A stretch of 14,925 bases of DNA from positions 1 through 14,925 of the forward strand of contig JAEYAL010000030.1 in NCBI GenBank assembly GCA_023404805.1. Reading direction: 5' to 3'. Each line of letters opens with the position of its first letter. Positions within the stretch are counted from its first letter, which is position 1. A program made the position numbers and the translations under genes. This stretch comes from Actinomycetes bacterium. Its GTDB lineage: Bacteria > Actinomycetota > Thermoleophilia > Solirubrobacterales > Solirubrobacteraceae. Of the stretch, positions 6,214 to 13,071 are shown in pieces. Below the pieces are notes generated by a model. The model made no database searches and was not told the origin of the DNA. It saw only the letters and a program-made list of their open reading frames with translations.

Positions 6214-7324
6214 CCCGCGCCTTGGCCGTCGCCGCCGCGTAGGCCGTCAATGACGGCTTGACGGTGTTGTTCTTCTTCACGAGGCCCGTGTGGAGGCCCC
6301 AGAAGTCTTTGCCGCCGGGGTAGGGCGGGACGTCGCGCCACGCGTAGTAGACGACGCCCTGCAGCTGCAGCGCCTCAGCGCGCTGCGCCGACAGCCGCAC
6401 CAGATCGGACACGAGCTTGGCCTGCTTGGCTTCGCTCACGGTGAAGTCGCTGCCGAGCTTGCCGGTCGCCCAGCCGCACTCGGTGATCCAGACCGGCGGC
6501 TTCTTGCCACCGACCGTCGCGGCGCGCTGCGCCGACGCGGCGCCCGCCAGCACGCCCTGGGCGGTCTTCGAATACGGGTGCACGGCGAGCACGTCGTAGC
6601 CGGTCGGCCCCGCGGCCTTCGCGAGCTGCTTGACGTACTTCACGAGCGGCACGCCGATCTTGCTCTCCGGCATCCCGCCGGTCAGCACGCGCGCGGCCGG
6701 GTCGGCCTTCTTGATCGCGGCGCCCGTGGTCTTGAGGAGCTTCGCGTAGGCCTTGGCGTCGGGCTTGCCGCCCCAGTACGGCGGCAGGTTCGGCTCGTTC
6801 CAGACCTGCCAGGCGGTGATCGGGCGCTTCGCCGCCGTCGGATGCTCGGACCAGTAGGTGCCGTTGGTGCCGTAGCGCTGCACCAGCTTGGCCGCGTACT
6901 TGGCGAACCTCGCGTTGCTCTTGGGCGGCATCGTGGTCGTCGCCGTCACCTTCGCGCCGCGCTTCTTCTTCGACGCCTCCCGCTTCGGCACGCCGAACAC
7001 GATCGGCATGATCGTGATGCCAGCACCCGCCGCGCGGCCGACCAGGCGGTCATGCAGCGTGAAGTTGAACTTGCCGGGCTTGGGCTCGATCTCCTCCCAC
7101 CGGAACGGCTGGCGGATCAACTCGACCCCGGCCTTCGCCTGCGCGTCGAGCGCCTGATTGAGATCGCCGTCCTTCGCCGGCAGCAGCTCCGGCGCGACCA
7201 TCCCGAAGAAGTCCGCCGGGAGCGCCGCCGCCTCCGCTTTGGGCTCGACGACTGCGCCGCTGCCGCAGGCCGCCAGGCCAAGCGCGCAGGCAGCGACGAC
7301 GGTGGTGATGACGCGGCGGATCAA
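6197..7324 (-). CDS. Lipoprotein of clan GH-A, PslG/GH39-like glycoside hydrolase
   Basis: A 375-residue predicted lipoprotein with a (beta/alpha)8 hydrolase domain. The signal peptide MIRRVITTVVAACALGLAAC carries a lipobox, LAAC, with Cys20 as the lipid-modified residue. Catalytic candidates are Glu177 in WQVWNEPN (acid/base) and Glu282 in VWITECGW (nucleophile), the standard GH-A pair. Other family marks are FRWEEIEP (74-81), the RYGTNGTYW stretch (150-158), VHPY (248-251) and YYAWRDVPPYPG (326-337). The start is the TTG at 7324: AAGGGA lies 5 nt upstream, the lipoprotein signal begins there, and the upstream gene's TGA overlaps it as TTGA. It is a tandem paralogue of that gene. Unlike its relatives it lacks the Pro-x-Trp after strand 3, having a basic run (KREASKKKRG, 114-123) instead. 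Polymer specificity is unknown; editing or release of exopolysaccharide is inferred from PslG. Confidence 0.88.
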   Translation of the reverse strand: MIRRVITTVVAACALGLAACGSGAVVEPKAEAAALPADFFGMVAPELLPAKDGDLNQALDAQAKAGVELIRQPFRWEEIEPKPGKFNFTLHDRLVGRAAGAGITIMPIVFGVPKREASKKKRGAKVTATTTMPPKSNARFAKYAAKLVQRYGTNGTYWSEHPTAAKRPITAWQVWNEPNLPPYWGGKPDAKAYAKLLKTTGAAIKKADPAARVLTGGMPESKIGVPLVKYVKQLAKAAGPTGYDVLAVHPYSKTAQGVLAGAASAQRAATVGGKKPPVWITECGWATGKLGSDFTVSEAKQAKLVSDLVRLSAQRAEALQLQGVVYYAWRDVPPYPGGKDFWGLHTGLVKKNNTVKPSLTAYAAATAKARATPAS

Positions 7325-8787
7325 CGCAGTCCCTTGATCGTTTTGGTGAGCGCCTTGACGGCGGGCTTGTCTTTGCCGGCGTGCGTCAGCAGGCCGGTGC
7401 GCAGGCCCCAGAAGTCGGTCCGGCCGGGATACGGCGGCAGGTCGCGCCACGCGAAGTAGATGACGCCCTCGAGCTTGAGGCGCTTGCGGCTCTTGGCGAG
7501 CGCCCGGAACGACTGCGACACGAGCGACGCCTGCACCTTCTTGCTCACCGTGCGGCCCTTCGCCGGCGGGCCGCCTGCCGCCCAGCCGAGCTCCGTCACC
7601 CACAGGCGGATCTTGCGTCCGGCCTTCGTGGCGTCGAGCGTCTTGCGCATGGTGCGGGTCAGCGCGACGACGGTCTTGACCTTGAGCGCATACGGGTGCA
7701 CGCCGACCGCGCTGGTCGCGGGCCCGCCGCCCGCCTTCAAGTACGCCGCCAGGAACTTCTTCGGCTTGACGCCGAGCTTGGAGTCAGGCAGTCCGCCGGA
7801 GACGATCAGCGCGGCAGGCTGCACGGCGCGGATCGCCGCGGCGCCCGCGATCACGAGGCGCGCGTACGCGGCGGCGTTGACCTTGCCGCCCCAATAGATG
7901 GGCAGGTTCGGCTCGTTCCACAGCTGGTAGGCGCCGATGGGTTGGGCGGCCACGCCCGGGTTGGCTTTCCAGAGGGCGCCGCCTGGGCCGTAGCGCGCGG
8001 CGACCGCAGCGGCGAAGCGGGCGAACAGGGCGTTGTCGCGCGGCGGGAAGGTCGCGCGGACGGTGTTGCCTGCCGCGCGGCTGGTCGCCCACGCCGGCTC
8101 GCCGAACAGCAGCGGCAGCACCCGGACCCGCGAACGGGCTGCCGCGAGCACGAACCGGTCGGTCACCGAGAAATCGTAGATGCCTGGCGCCGGCTCGAGC
8201 TCGTTCCAGCGGAAGACCTGGCGGATGGTCGTGAACCCGACCTTGCGCTGCTTGGCGAACTGCGCCGCCTGGTAGTCCGGCGCGCCGATGTAGACGTCCT
8301 CGGCGGTGACGCCCGCGAAGTTCGCGGGGAGCTTGGCCTCGGCGGTCTTGGCGAGCGGGACCGACAGGATCCCGATCGCGAGCAGCAGCGTGACGCAGAA
8401 GGCGATCGCGAGCGGCACCCAGCGTCCGGCGTGCCCGACACCCGCGCGGGCGCTGGCGTGGCCGTCGCGGGCCGCGGCACGGGCGGAAGCGGTTCCGGGG
8501 TCGCCCTCAGCCGGGCGCAGCGTGCGGCCGATGAACACGCCGGTCGCCAGCGCGCGCGTCTCCGCGGGCGAGAGCTCGCCGTAGAGCTCGCTCGCTTCGG
8601 CGCCCGTCGTGGTGGTGTCCGGAAAGATCGCGTAGAGCCCGTCGGAGCTCGTCCCGACGCCGCGTTTGGACTCCGCGATCGACGCCGCGAGAGCGGCCGT
8701 GGAGGCGTCATCGGCGGCACGCGCAGCCCCAGGGGCCACGGTGACTCCGACCAGCGCGGCCGTTGCGACGCGCAGAATCGGCATCAT
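7321..8787 (-). CDS. Membrane-anchored or secreted clan GH-A (PslG/GH39-like) hydrolase with an extra N-terminal region
   Basis: A 488-residue protein. The C-terminal two-thirds (from about residue 152) is a GH-A domain closely resembling the downstream lipoprotein: FRWNELEP (192-199), PAWA (231-234), AYQLWNEPN with Glu292 as acid/base, VHPY (363-366), LWVTELGW with Glu399 as nucleophile, and YFAWRDLPPYPG (444-455). The N-terminus is unusual. A first hydrophobic stretch looks like a signal peptide ending Ala-Arg-Ala at about 24. About 95 hydrophilic residues follow, then a second hydrophobic stretch (124-145) ending AKTAEA, which itself resembles a signal peptide. A GTG codon (Val124, 8418) could start a shorter protein of about 365 residues with a conventional signal. 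I keep the longer start, since the frame is continuous and begins with ATGATG at 8787. No Shine-Dalgarno is visible. Confidence 0.8.
   Translation of the reverse strand: MMPILRVATAALVGVTVAPGAARAADDASTAALAASIAESKRGVGTSSDGLYAIFPDTTTTGAEASELYGELSPAETRALATGVFIGRTLRPAEGDPGTASARAAARDGHASARAGVGHAGRWVPLAIAFCVTLLLAIGILSVPLAKTAEAKLPANFAGVTAEDVYIGAPDYQAAQFAKQRKVGFTTIRQVFRWNELEPAPGIYDFSVTDRFVLAAARSRVRVLPLLFGEPAWATSRAAGNTVRATFPPRDNALFARFAAAVAARYGPGGALWKANPGVAAQPIGAYQLWNEPNLPIYWGGKVNAAAYARLVIAGAAAIRAVQPAALIVSGGLPDSKLGVKPKKFLAAYLKAGGGPATSAVGVHPYALKVKTVVALTRTMRKTLDATKAGRKIRLWVTELGWAAGGPPAKGRTVSKKVQASLVSQSFRALAKSRKRLKLEGVIYFAWRDLPPYPGRTDFWGLRTGLLTHAGKDKPAVKALTKTIKGLR
7330..7335 (-). promoter_or_regulatory. 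Ribosome binding site supporting a TTG start inside the preceding gene
   Basis: AAGGGA on the minus strand with a 5-nt spacer to the TTG at 7324. It lies within the last codons of the upstream hydrolase gene. Together with the TTGA stop/start overlap it indicates translational coupling. Confidence 0.65.
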
Positions 8788-8802
8788 CTGTGCCGGATGG
8801 TA
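8782..8802. promoter_or_regulatory. Candidate face-to-face -10 elements at two divergent starts 9 bp apart
   Basis: The minus-strand gene starts at 8787 and the plus-strand gene at 8797, leaving 9 bp. On the plus strand CATCAT (8782-8787) and on the minus strand TACCAT (8802-8797) each match TATAAT at 4 of 6 positions. Each ends 9 nt before the start codon it would serve, giving leaders of about 3 nt. Each is the reverse complement of the other gene's first two codons. No good -35 hexamer was found for either. Speculative. Confidence 0.25.
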
Positions 8803-10725
8803 GCCAAGGACACCGCCAATGCACCGCAGTTTTTGCGGCCCGGGCGCCCCCGGCTTTCCTGGTTTTTCGCGCTTGCAGCGGTTTTGCTGGATGCGATCCT
8901 GGCGATCGCCGGCGCCGGCTCGCTGGCGCTCGCGGGCGCTGCGCTGCTCGCGCCCGGCGTCGCGTTCGCTGGTCTGCTCCCGGACCCGATCCGCCGCACG
9001 CCGATCGCGCGCTGGGCCGTCGTGCCCGCGCTCGGCATGGCGATCTCGAGCGTCGCGCTGATCTCGGTCGCCCGGCTGGGCCTGCCGCTGACGGGCCTGT
9101 CGATCCGCGTCGTGCTGCTGGCGCTGGTCGCGGGCGCGCTGTTCGTGCCCGCTGGCGACGTCGCGCCCACGATCGCGGCGCCCGGCGACCGCACGTCCGC
9201 GCAGCGCCTGGCGGGCGCGCTCGAGGCGGCGGCGCTCGCCGTCGTGCTGATCGGCGCGGCTGCCCTCGCGTGGCGGGTCCTCGGCGAACTGCCGCTCCCC
9301 GGCAACGACTGGGCCAAGTACCTGCTCTACGCCGACGAGATCCGCCAGCACCACCGCCTGCTGCTCGACAACCCCGTGTGGCTCGGCGGCGAGGGCGTCC
9401 CGTTCCGCGAGGACCCGGGCGTCCCGAGCCTGCAGGGCAGCGCGCTGATCCTCAGCGGCGCCACGACGGGTGAGCTGGCCCGCACGATCATGCTCTTGTC
9501 GCTCGGCAGCGTCCTGGCCGTCTACGGCACGGTGCGCGCCTCGCTCGGCGTCGTCGGCGGCCTCACCGCCGCGGCGCTCGTCGCGTTCATCCCGGCGACG
9601 CAGAACATCCTCGGCTGGCACGGCCTGGCGAACGTCGGCGCGCTCGTGCTGCTGCCGCTCGTCCTGGGCCAGCTCGGTGCGTGGCTCGGCGGCGAGCTCG
9701 ACCGCCGCGGCGAGGCGGGCCTCGCCGTCGCGCTCGTCGGCCTGGCCGCCGCGCACCGGCTCACGAGCGTGATCGGCCTGGCGGTCGTCTTCGCGATCAT
9801 CGCCGTGCGCTGGCTGGCGCCCGGTGAGGCGGCGCGGCGCGAGGTGGTGCGGTCGACCCTGCGCATCAGCGCGCTCACCGCGCTGCTCGGCGTCCTGGTG
9901 CTGCTCGACATCCAAGCCCGGTCGGCGACCGCGGGCGGCACGCTCGACTACAAGAGCTACCTGTCGACCAAGCTCGACCTCGTGCTCGCCTCGCGCGACC
10001 TGGGGACGATCCTGCTCGTGACCGCTGGGCTCTCGGCGGTCTGGCTGATCGCGCGCGGCAAGCTGCCCCGGGCGGTCTGGCCGGCGCTCGCGCTGGGCCT
10101 CGTGAGCATCACGCTCGCGTACGTGTGGGTCATCCATCTGCCCCTCTACTACGCGCGCATGGTCTTTTACCTGCCATACGGCCTGGCGCCGCTCGCCGGG
10201 GCTGGCGCGGCCGCGCTCTCTGGCTGGCTGTGGAGCCGGCGCGACGACTCGTCCGCGGCGCGGATCGCGCTCGCAGCGGGCGTCACCGCCGGGTGCGGAC
10301 TCGCCGCCGCGCTCTACATCCCGTCGGCCAGGCAAGCCGATGAGGTGCAGAAGTACTACGCGTTCGCGAACCCGGCCTCGCTGCGCGGACTCGACGCGCT
10401 CACCCAGACGATGGCCCCGGGCGAGCCGATCACCACCGACCGGTGCTGGAGCTTCCTCTCCGGCTGGCTGCTGCACCGCCCCACCTACCCGGCGCTCGCC
10501 GACCAGGACATCGGGCCAAGGGCCGAGCTGCCGCTCGCGCGGATGGGGCGCGAGATGATGTCGGGCTCCGACGACGGGCAGCGGCTGATCCGCAAGCTCG
10601 GCGTGCGGTACGCGCTCGTCGACCCCACGTGCCCGCCGAGCGACGTGCCGGTGATGCCCAGCGGCGAGCTCGTCTACGCCAGCCAGCGGCTCGCGATCGT
10701 GCGGCTCACGCCCGGCAAGGAGTAG
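8797..10725 (+). CDS. Polytopic membrane protein, GT-C-like glycosyltransferase candidate
   Basis: A 642-residue integral membrane protein with about 12-14 predicted spans between residues 21 and 507 and a soluble C-terminal domain (about 510-642). After the early spans lies an extracytoplasmic-type loop, GNDWAKYLLYADEIRQHH (169-186). It has acidic residues Asp171, Asp180 and Glu181 in the place where GT-C enzymes of the PMT/ArnT/oligosaccharyltransferase type keep catalytic or metal-binding acids. Such enzymes transfer sugars from polyprenyl phosphates on the outer face of the membrane. Overall architecture, not a family signature, supports this. Alternatives are an O-antigen polymerase/ligase-like or other exopolysaccharide membrane protein. 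Start: ATG at 8797, the first codon of the membrane-protein-like part; the open frame further upstream is antisense to the hydrolase gene. The stop is 4 bp from that of the converging gene. Confidence 0.85.
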   Translation: MVAKDTANAPQFLRPGRPRLSWFFALAAVLLDAILAIAGAGSLALAGAALLAPGVAFAGLLPDPIRRTPIARWAVVPALGMAISSVALISVARLGLPLTGLSIRVVLLALVAGALFVPAGDVAPTIAAPGDRTSAQRLAGALEAAALAVVLIGAAALAWRVLGELPLPGNDWAKYLLYADEIRQHHRLLLDNPVWLGGEGVPFREDPGVPSLQGSALILSGATTGELARTIMLLSLGSVLAVYGTVRASLGVVGGLTAAALVAFIPATQNILGWHGLANVGALVLLPLVLGQLGAWLGGELDRRGEAGLAVALVGLAAAHRLTSVIGLAVVFAIIAVRWLAPGEAARREVVRSTLRISALTALLGVLVLLDIQARSATAGGTLDYKSYLSTKLDLVLASRDLGTILLVTAGLSAVWLIARGKLPRAVWPALALGLVSITLAYVWVIHLPLYYARMVFYLPYGLAPLAGAGAAALSGWLWSRRDDSSAARIALAAGVTAGCGLAAALYIPSARQADEVQKYYAFANPASLRGLDALTQTMAPGEPITTDRCWSFLSGWLLHRPTYPALADQDIGPRAELPLARMGREMMSGSDDGQRLIRKLGVRYALVDPTCPPSDVPVMPSGELVYASQRLAIVRLTPGKE

Positions 10726-10729
10726 GGGG

Positions 10730-12748
10730 CTACTTCTTCTTGGGCGCCTTGAACGGCGCCGGCTTCTTCAGCGACACCTCGCTGCGCAGGCGCGGCAGGA
10801 TGTCCTTCGGCTTCTTGGCGACGGTGTGAAGCAGCACGAGCTTGTCGCCCTTCTTCACCTTGGCGGTGACCGTGAACTTGACCGTGCGGTTGCTCAGCAG
10901 CGTGACCGTGCGGACCTTCACGTCCTTCGGCTTCTTGGCCTTCTTGCCCTTCGCCTTCTTCGCCCGCACCGCCACGACGAAGCGGAACTTCTGCTTCGAC
11001 GGCTGGCCAGCGCACGCCAGGCGGCCCGTGGCCTTGATCGAGGACTTCGCGCCCGTCTTCAGCCGCACGGGCTTGGCCGCCGTGAGCAACGCGGTCCACT
11101 GGCACGCCTTGATCTCGCTGACCGGCCGCTGGTTGCCGCCGCAGTTGCAGAGCGTGCCGCCGGTGCCACCACCGCCGCCACCGGAGCCGTCGTCGCCGTT
11201 GCCGCTGTCGGTCTGGGTCGGGTCGGAGCCCGGCGGGTTGGGCGGAGGCAGGATCTCCTTACACGCGGTGACCGGCAGGTCGCAGCGGAAGATCGCCGAG
11301 CGGGCGGAGTTCGGCACCTTGCCGAGCACGTCGAACGTCTGCGTCGGCGGGCCGTCGGTGAGGCACACCTCGGCGCGGCCGTACGAGTTGGTCTCCTGCG
11401 AGTAGGTGTTGCGGCCCGTGGCTTGGAACTCCAGGCGCGCGCCCTCGATCGGGTTGCCGTCGTACGTCACGCGGCCGATCACGCAGGTCGGGCCCGAGCG
11501 CGTGAGCGTCAGCCCGAGCGGCAGGAGCTTGGAGTCGTCGGTGATGCCCCCGCAGAGCTTGATCGTGTCCTTGGCGGGGTTGCCCAGGGCGACCTGGTCG
11601 GCCCAGCGCAGCGAGAGGCGCTGCAGCGCGGCGCCGGTCAGGAACGGCGTGCCGTCGGCGTGCCGGAAGACGCCCATGTAGCCCTCGAAGATCGGCTCCT
11701 TGTTGGTCTCTGAGCCGGTGATGCCGTAGGCCAGGAACTGCTCGACGTCGCAGTTGCTGCGGGCCAGGGCGTCGGCGGCGAACGACTGCGTGGCGGCGCG
11801 CGCGGCGTCGGTCACGAAGCCGGAGCCCGCCGAGGCGGCGCCGTTGCCCGACATGACCACCGGCTGGCCCGTCTCGGTGATCATCACCGGGAACCCCGGC
11901 TTGCCGAGCGCCGCGAGCTTCGTGCGCAGGCCCGTGACGAGCCCGATGATCGCGGGCGCGTGCGGGGCGTACGGGTGGAAGCCGATGCCGTCGATGGCGT
12001 CGCCGCCGCCGTTGGCGAAGAACCCGTCGAGGTAGGCGTTGATGTTCTGCCAGCCGACCGACGCGAGCAGCAGCGCGTTCGGCTGCGCCGCCTTGAGCGC
12101 CGGCTTGATGACCTTCATCGCGGCCGCGTACTCCGCCGGCTCGGGCTTGCCCGTCCAGAAGTTCGTGGAGTTGGCCTCGGTCCAGATCTCATAGTCGTAG
12201 GGCGGCAGCTGCGGCAGCTCGGGGTGCTCGGCCCAGAACGCGCCGCCGGGCCCGTAGCGCTTGGCGAACGCCGCGATGAACGCCGCGAAGTCCGGGTACT
12301 GCGCCGAGGTCATGCGGTACGCGTTCTTCGGCGACGCCCACGACGGGACGCCCGCGAACAGCGGCGCCGCGCGGATCCCGCGCTTGGCGAACGACGCGAT
12401 CGCGTAGTCGACTGAGTCGCGCGATGGCGACCCGTTGAAGTTCCAGTCGTAGTGGTGGGTGCCGTTCGTCGGCGCGCGCACCTCGGTGGTGTGCCAGCTC
12501 ACCTGGAGCCGCGACACCGCCATACGGCCGGCCTCCAGCTGGGCGTAGTAGCTGTCCCAGCGGCTCGGCTCGATCGTGGCGTCCTTCATCAGGGGCTGGG
12601 CGTTGACCCCGATGTACTCGGCGGTCGACGCGGCCTGCGCGCTGGGAGCGCCAGCGATGAGCAGCACCGCCGCGGTCAGGAGCGCCAGGAGGGCCCTCAG
12701 GGGGCGGCGATCGATACGGCTGGACGTCGTGCGCGAGTGCAAAAGCAT
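10730..12748 (-). CDS. Secreted multidomain clan GH-A-like hydrolase with C-terminal Ig-like and Lys-rich domains
   Basis: A 672-residue exported protein. The signal peptide has its hydrophobic core at about 18-33 and cleavage near Ala-Gln-Ala (37-39). A GH-A-like barrel covers about 44-380, with FAGVPSWASP (131-140), KRYGPGGAFW (163-172), a putative acid/base Glu191 in YEIWTEAN, FHPY (257-260) and nucleophile Glu292 in VMITETGQP. Thr190 replaces the Asn normally found before the acid/base. Residues about 420-490 resemble a carboxypeptidase-regulatory-like/Ig fold (CVIGRVTYDGNPIEGARLEF). A Pro/Asp/Gly linker (500-532) leads to a basic C-terminal domain (about 548-672) full of Lys, possibly for binding acidic glycans or wall polymers. 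Ten cysteines lie between 333 and 579, suiting disulfides outside the cell. ATG at 12748 has no Shine-Dalgarno. A role in exopolysaccharide processing is inferred from context. Confidence 0.87.
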   Translation of the reverse strand: MLLHSRTTSSRIDRRPLRALLALLTAAVLLIAGAPSAQAASTAEYIGVNAQPLMKDATIEPSRWDSYYAQLEAGRMAVSRLQVSWHTTEVRAPTNGTHHYDWNFNGSPSRDSVDYAIASFAKRGIRAAPLFAGVPSWASPKNAYRMTSAQYPDFAAFIAAFAKRYGPGGAFWAEHPELPQLPPYDYEIWTEANSTNFWTGKPEPAEYAAAMKVIKPALKAAQPNALLLASVGWQNINAYLDGFFANGGGDAIDGIGFHPYAPHAPAIIGLVTGLRTKLAALGKPGFPVMITETGQPVVMSGNGAASAGSGFVTDAARAATQSFAADALARSNCDVEQFLAYGITGSETNKEPIFEGYMGVFRHADGTPFLTGAALQRLSLRWADQVALGNPAKDTIKLCGGITDDSKLLPLGLTLTRSGPTCVIGRVTYDGNPIEGARLEFQATGRNTYSQETNSYGRAEVCLTDGPPTQTFDVLGKVPNSARSAIFRCDLPVTACKEILPPPNPPGSDPTQTDSGNGDDGSGGGGGGTGGTLCNCGGNQRPVSEIKACQWTALLTAAKPVRLKTGAKSSIKATGRLACAGQPSKQKFRFVVAVRAKKAKGKKAKKPKDVKVRTVTLLSNRTVKFTVTAKVKKGDKLVLLHTVAKKPKDILPRLRSEVSLKKPAPFKAPKKK
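10743..10760 (+). terminator. Weak hairpin after the GT-C-like gene
   Basis: GGCGCC at 10743-10748 and again at 10755-10760 can pair across a 6-nt loop, 18 nt past the stop at 10725. It lies within the coding end of the converging hydrolase gene and has no T-tract. With only 4 bp between the two stop codons, any terminator must lie inside the opposite gene. Confidence 0.22.
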
Positions 12749-12817
12749 GGGGGTCGTCGGCTCTTACGCACCGCGCAGGCAGGTCCTGACGCTGGAGTGA
12801 CAAGCGAGTCAGGGGAG

Positions 12818-12845
12818 ATCGTCACAGACTTTGGTGCGCTGTCAA
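12818..12845 (-). promoter_or_regulatory. Candidate sigma-70-type promoter of the multidomain hydrolase gene
   Basis: On the minus strand a perfect -35 hexamer TTGACA (12845-12840) is followed after 16 bp by GACGAT (12823-12818), which matches TATAAT at 3 of 6 positions. A transcript would begin near 12811 and carry a leader of about 60 nt before the ATG at 12748. The -35 box is convincing; the -10 box is not. Confidence 0.42.
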
Positions 12846-12884
12846 CGGCTGGTTGGCCCTTTTTTGCGGTCCATCAACAGCGCA
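12835..12884. repeat. Spaced 8-bp inverted repeat enclosing a T-run
   Basis: TGCGCTGT (12835-12842) and ACAGCGCA (12877-12884) are exact reverse complements separated by 34 nt that include six consecutive T. The left arm overlaps the candidate -35 box of the minus-strand gene. It could be a two-site operator; the long spacer makes a hairpin less attractive. Confidence 0.35.
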
Positions 12885-12966
12885 GCACGGCGATCGGAGC
12901 GCTTCGCAGCGCCTCGCGTCGGGCGGGCGGCGCCCCTCATCGGCAAAGAAACGCGCCGACATTAGC

Positions 12967-12982
12967 CCGATTCGCGAATCGG
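12967..12982. promoter_or_regulatory. Perfect 16-bp palindrome, candidate operator
   Basis: CCGATTCGCGAATCGG reads the same on both strands. It sits 90 bp upstream of the plus-strand hydrolase start and more than 200 bp upstream of the minus-strand one. Length, perfect symmetry and an AT-containing core in a divergent intergenic region fit a dimeric transcription factor site. The factor is unknown. Confidence 0.55.
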
Positions 12983-13071
12983 ACGATCCGCGACGCGAGG
13001 TGGTCGGACAGGTGGCCAGACGCCTTGCCAGACATGCGCTTTCCATTCCCCCGGCCGAGTTCTAGAGCACA

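Larger units (their letters stand above)
12749..13071. other. 323-bp gene-free region between two divergent hydrolase genes
   Basis: I see no credible gene here. Short open frames on both strands have arginine-rich, low-complexity products and continue into the flanking genes out of frame. The region holds a candidate minus-strand promoter, a spaced 8-bp inverted repeat around a T6 run, and a perfect 16-bp palindrome. It must contain the promoters of both flanking genes; none was recognised for the plus-strand gene. Confidence 0.7.

Noticed and set aside
7381..8796. Long open frame on the plus strand before the GT-C-like gene
   Set aside because: It is antisense to two hydrolase genes with clear catalytic motifs, and its product is Arg/Ala/Leu-rich low complexity. 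The real start is taken at 8797.
8788..10476. Long open frame upstream of the hydrolase start on the minus strand, extending to 10476
   Set aside because: It is antisense to the membrane protein gene, its product is dominated by Arg, Glu, Gln and Asp with no domain, and long antisense frames are expected in GC-rich DNA. The plus-strand product there has clear membrane spans.
12822..13046. 74-residue minus-strand open frame in the large intergenic region
   Set aside because: No ribosome binding site, no recognisable feature, and composition unlike the flanking proteins; the region contains palindromes and a candidate promoter instead.
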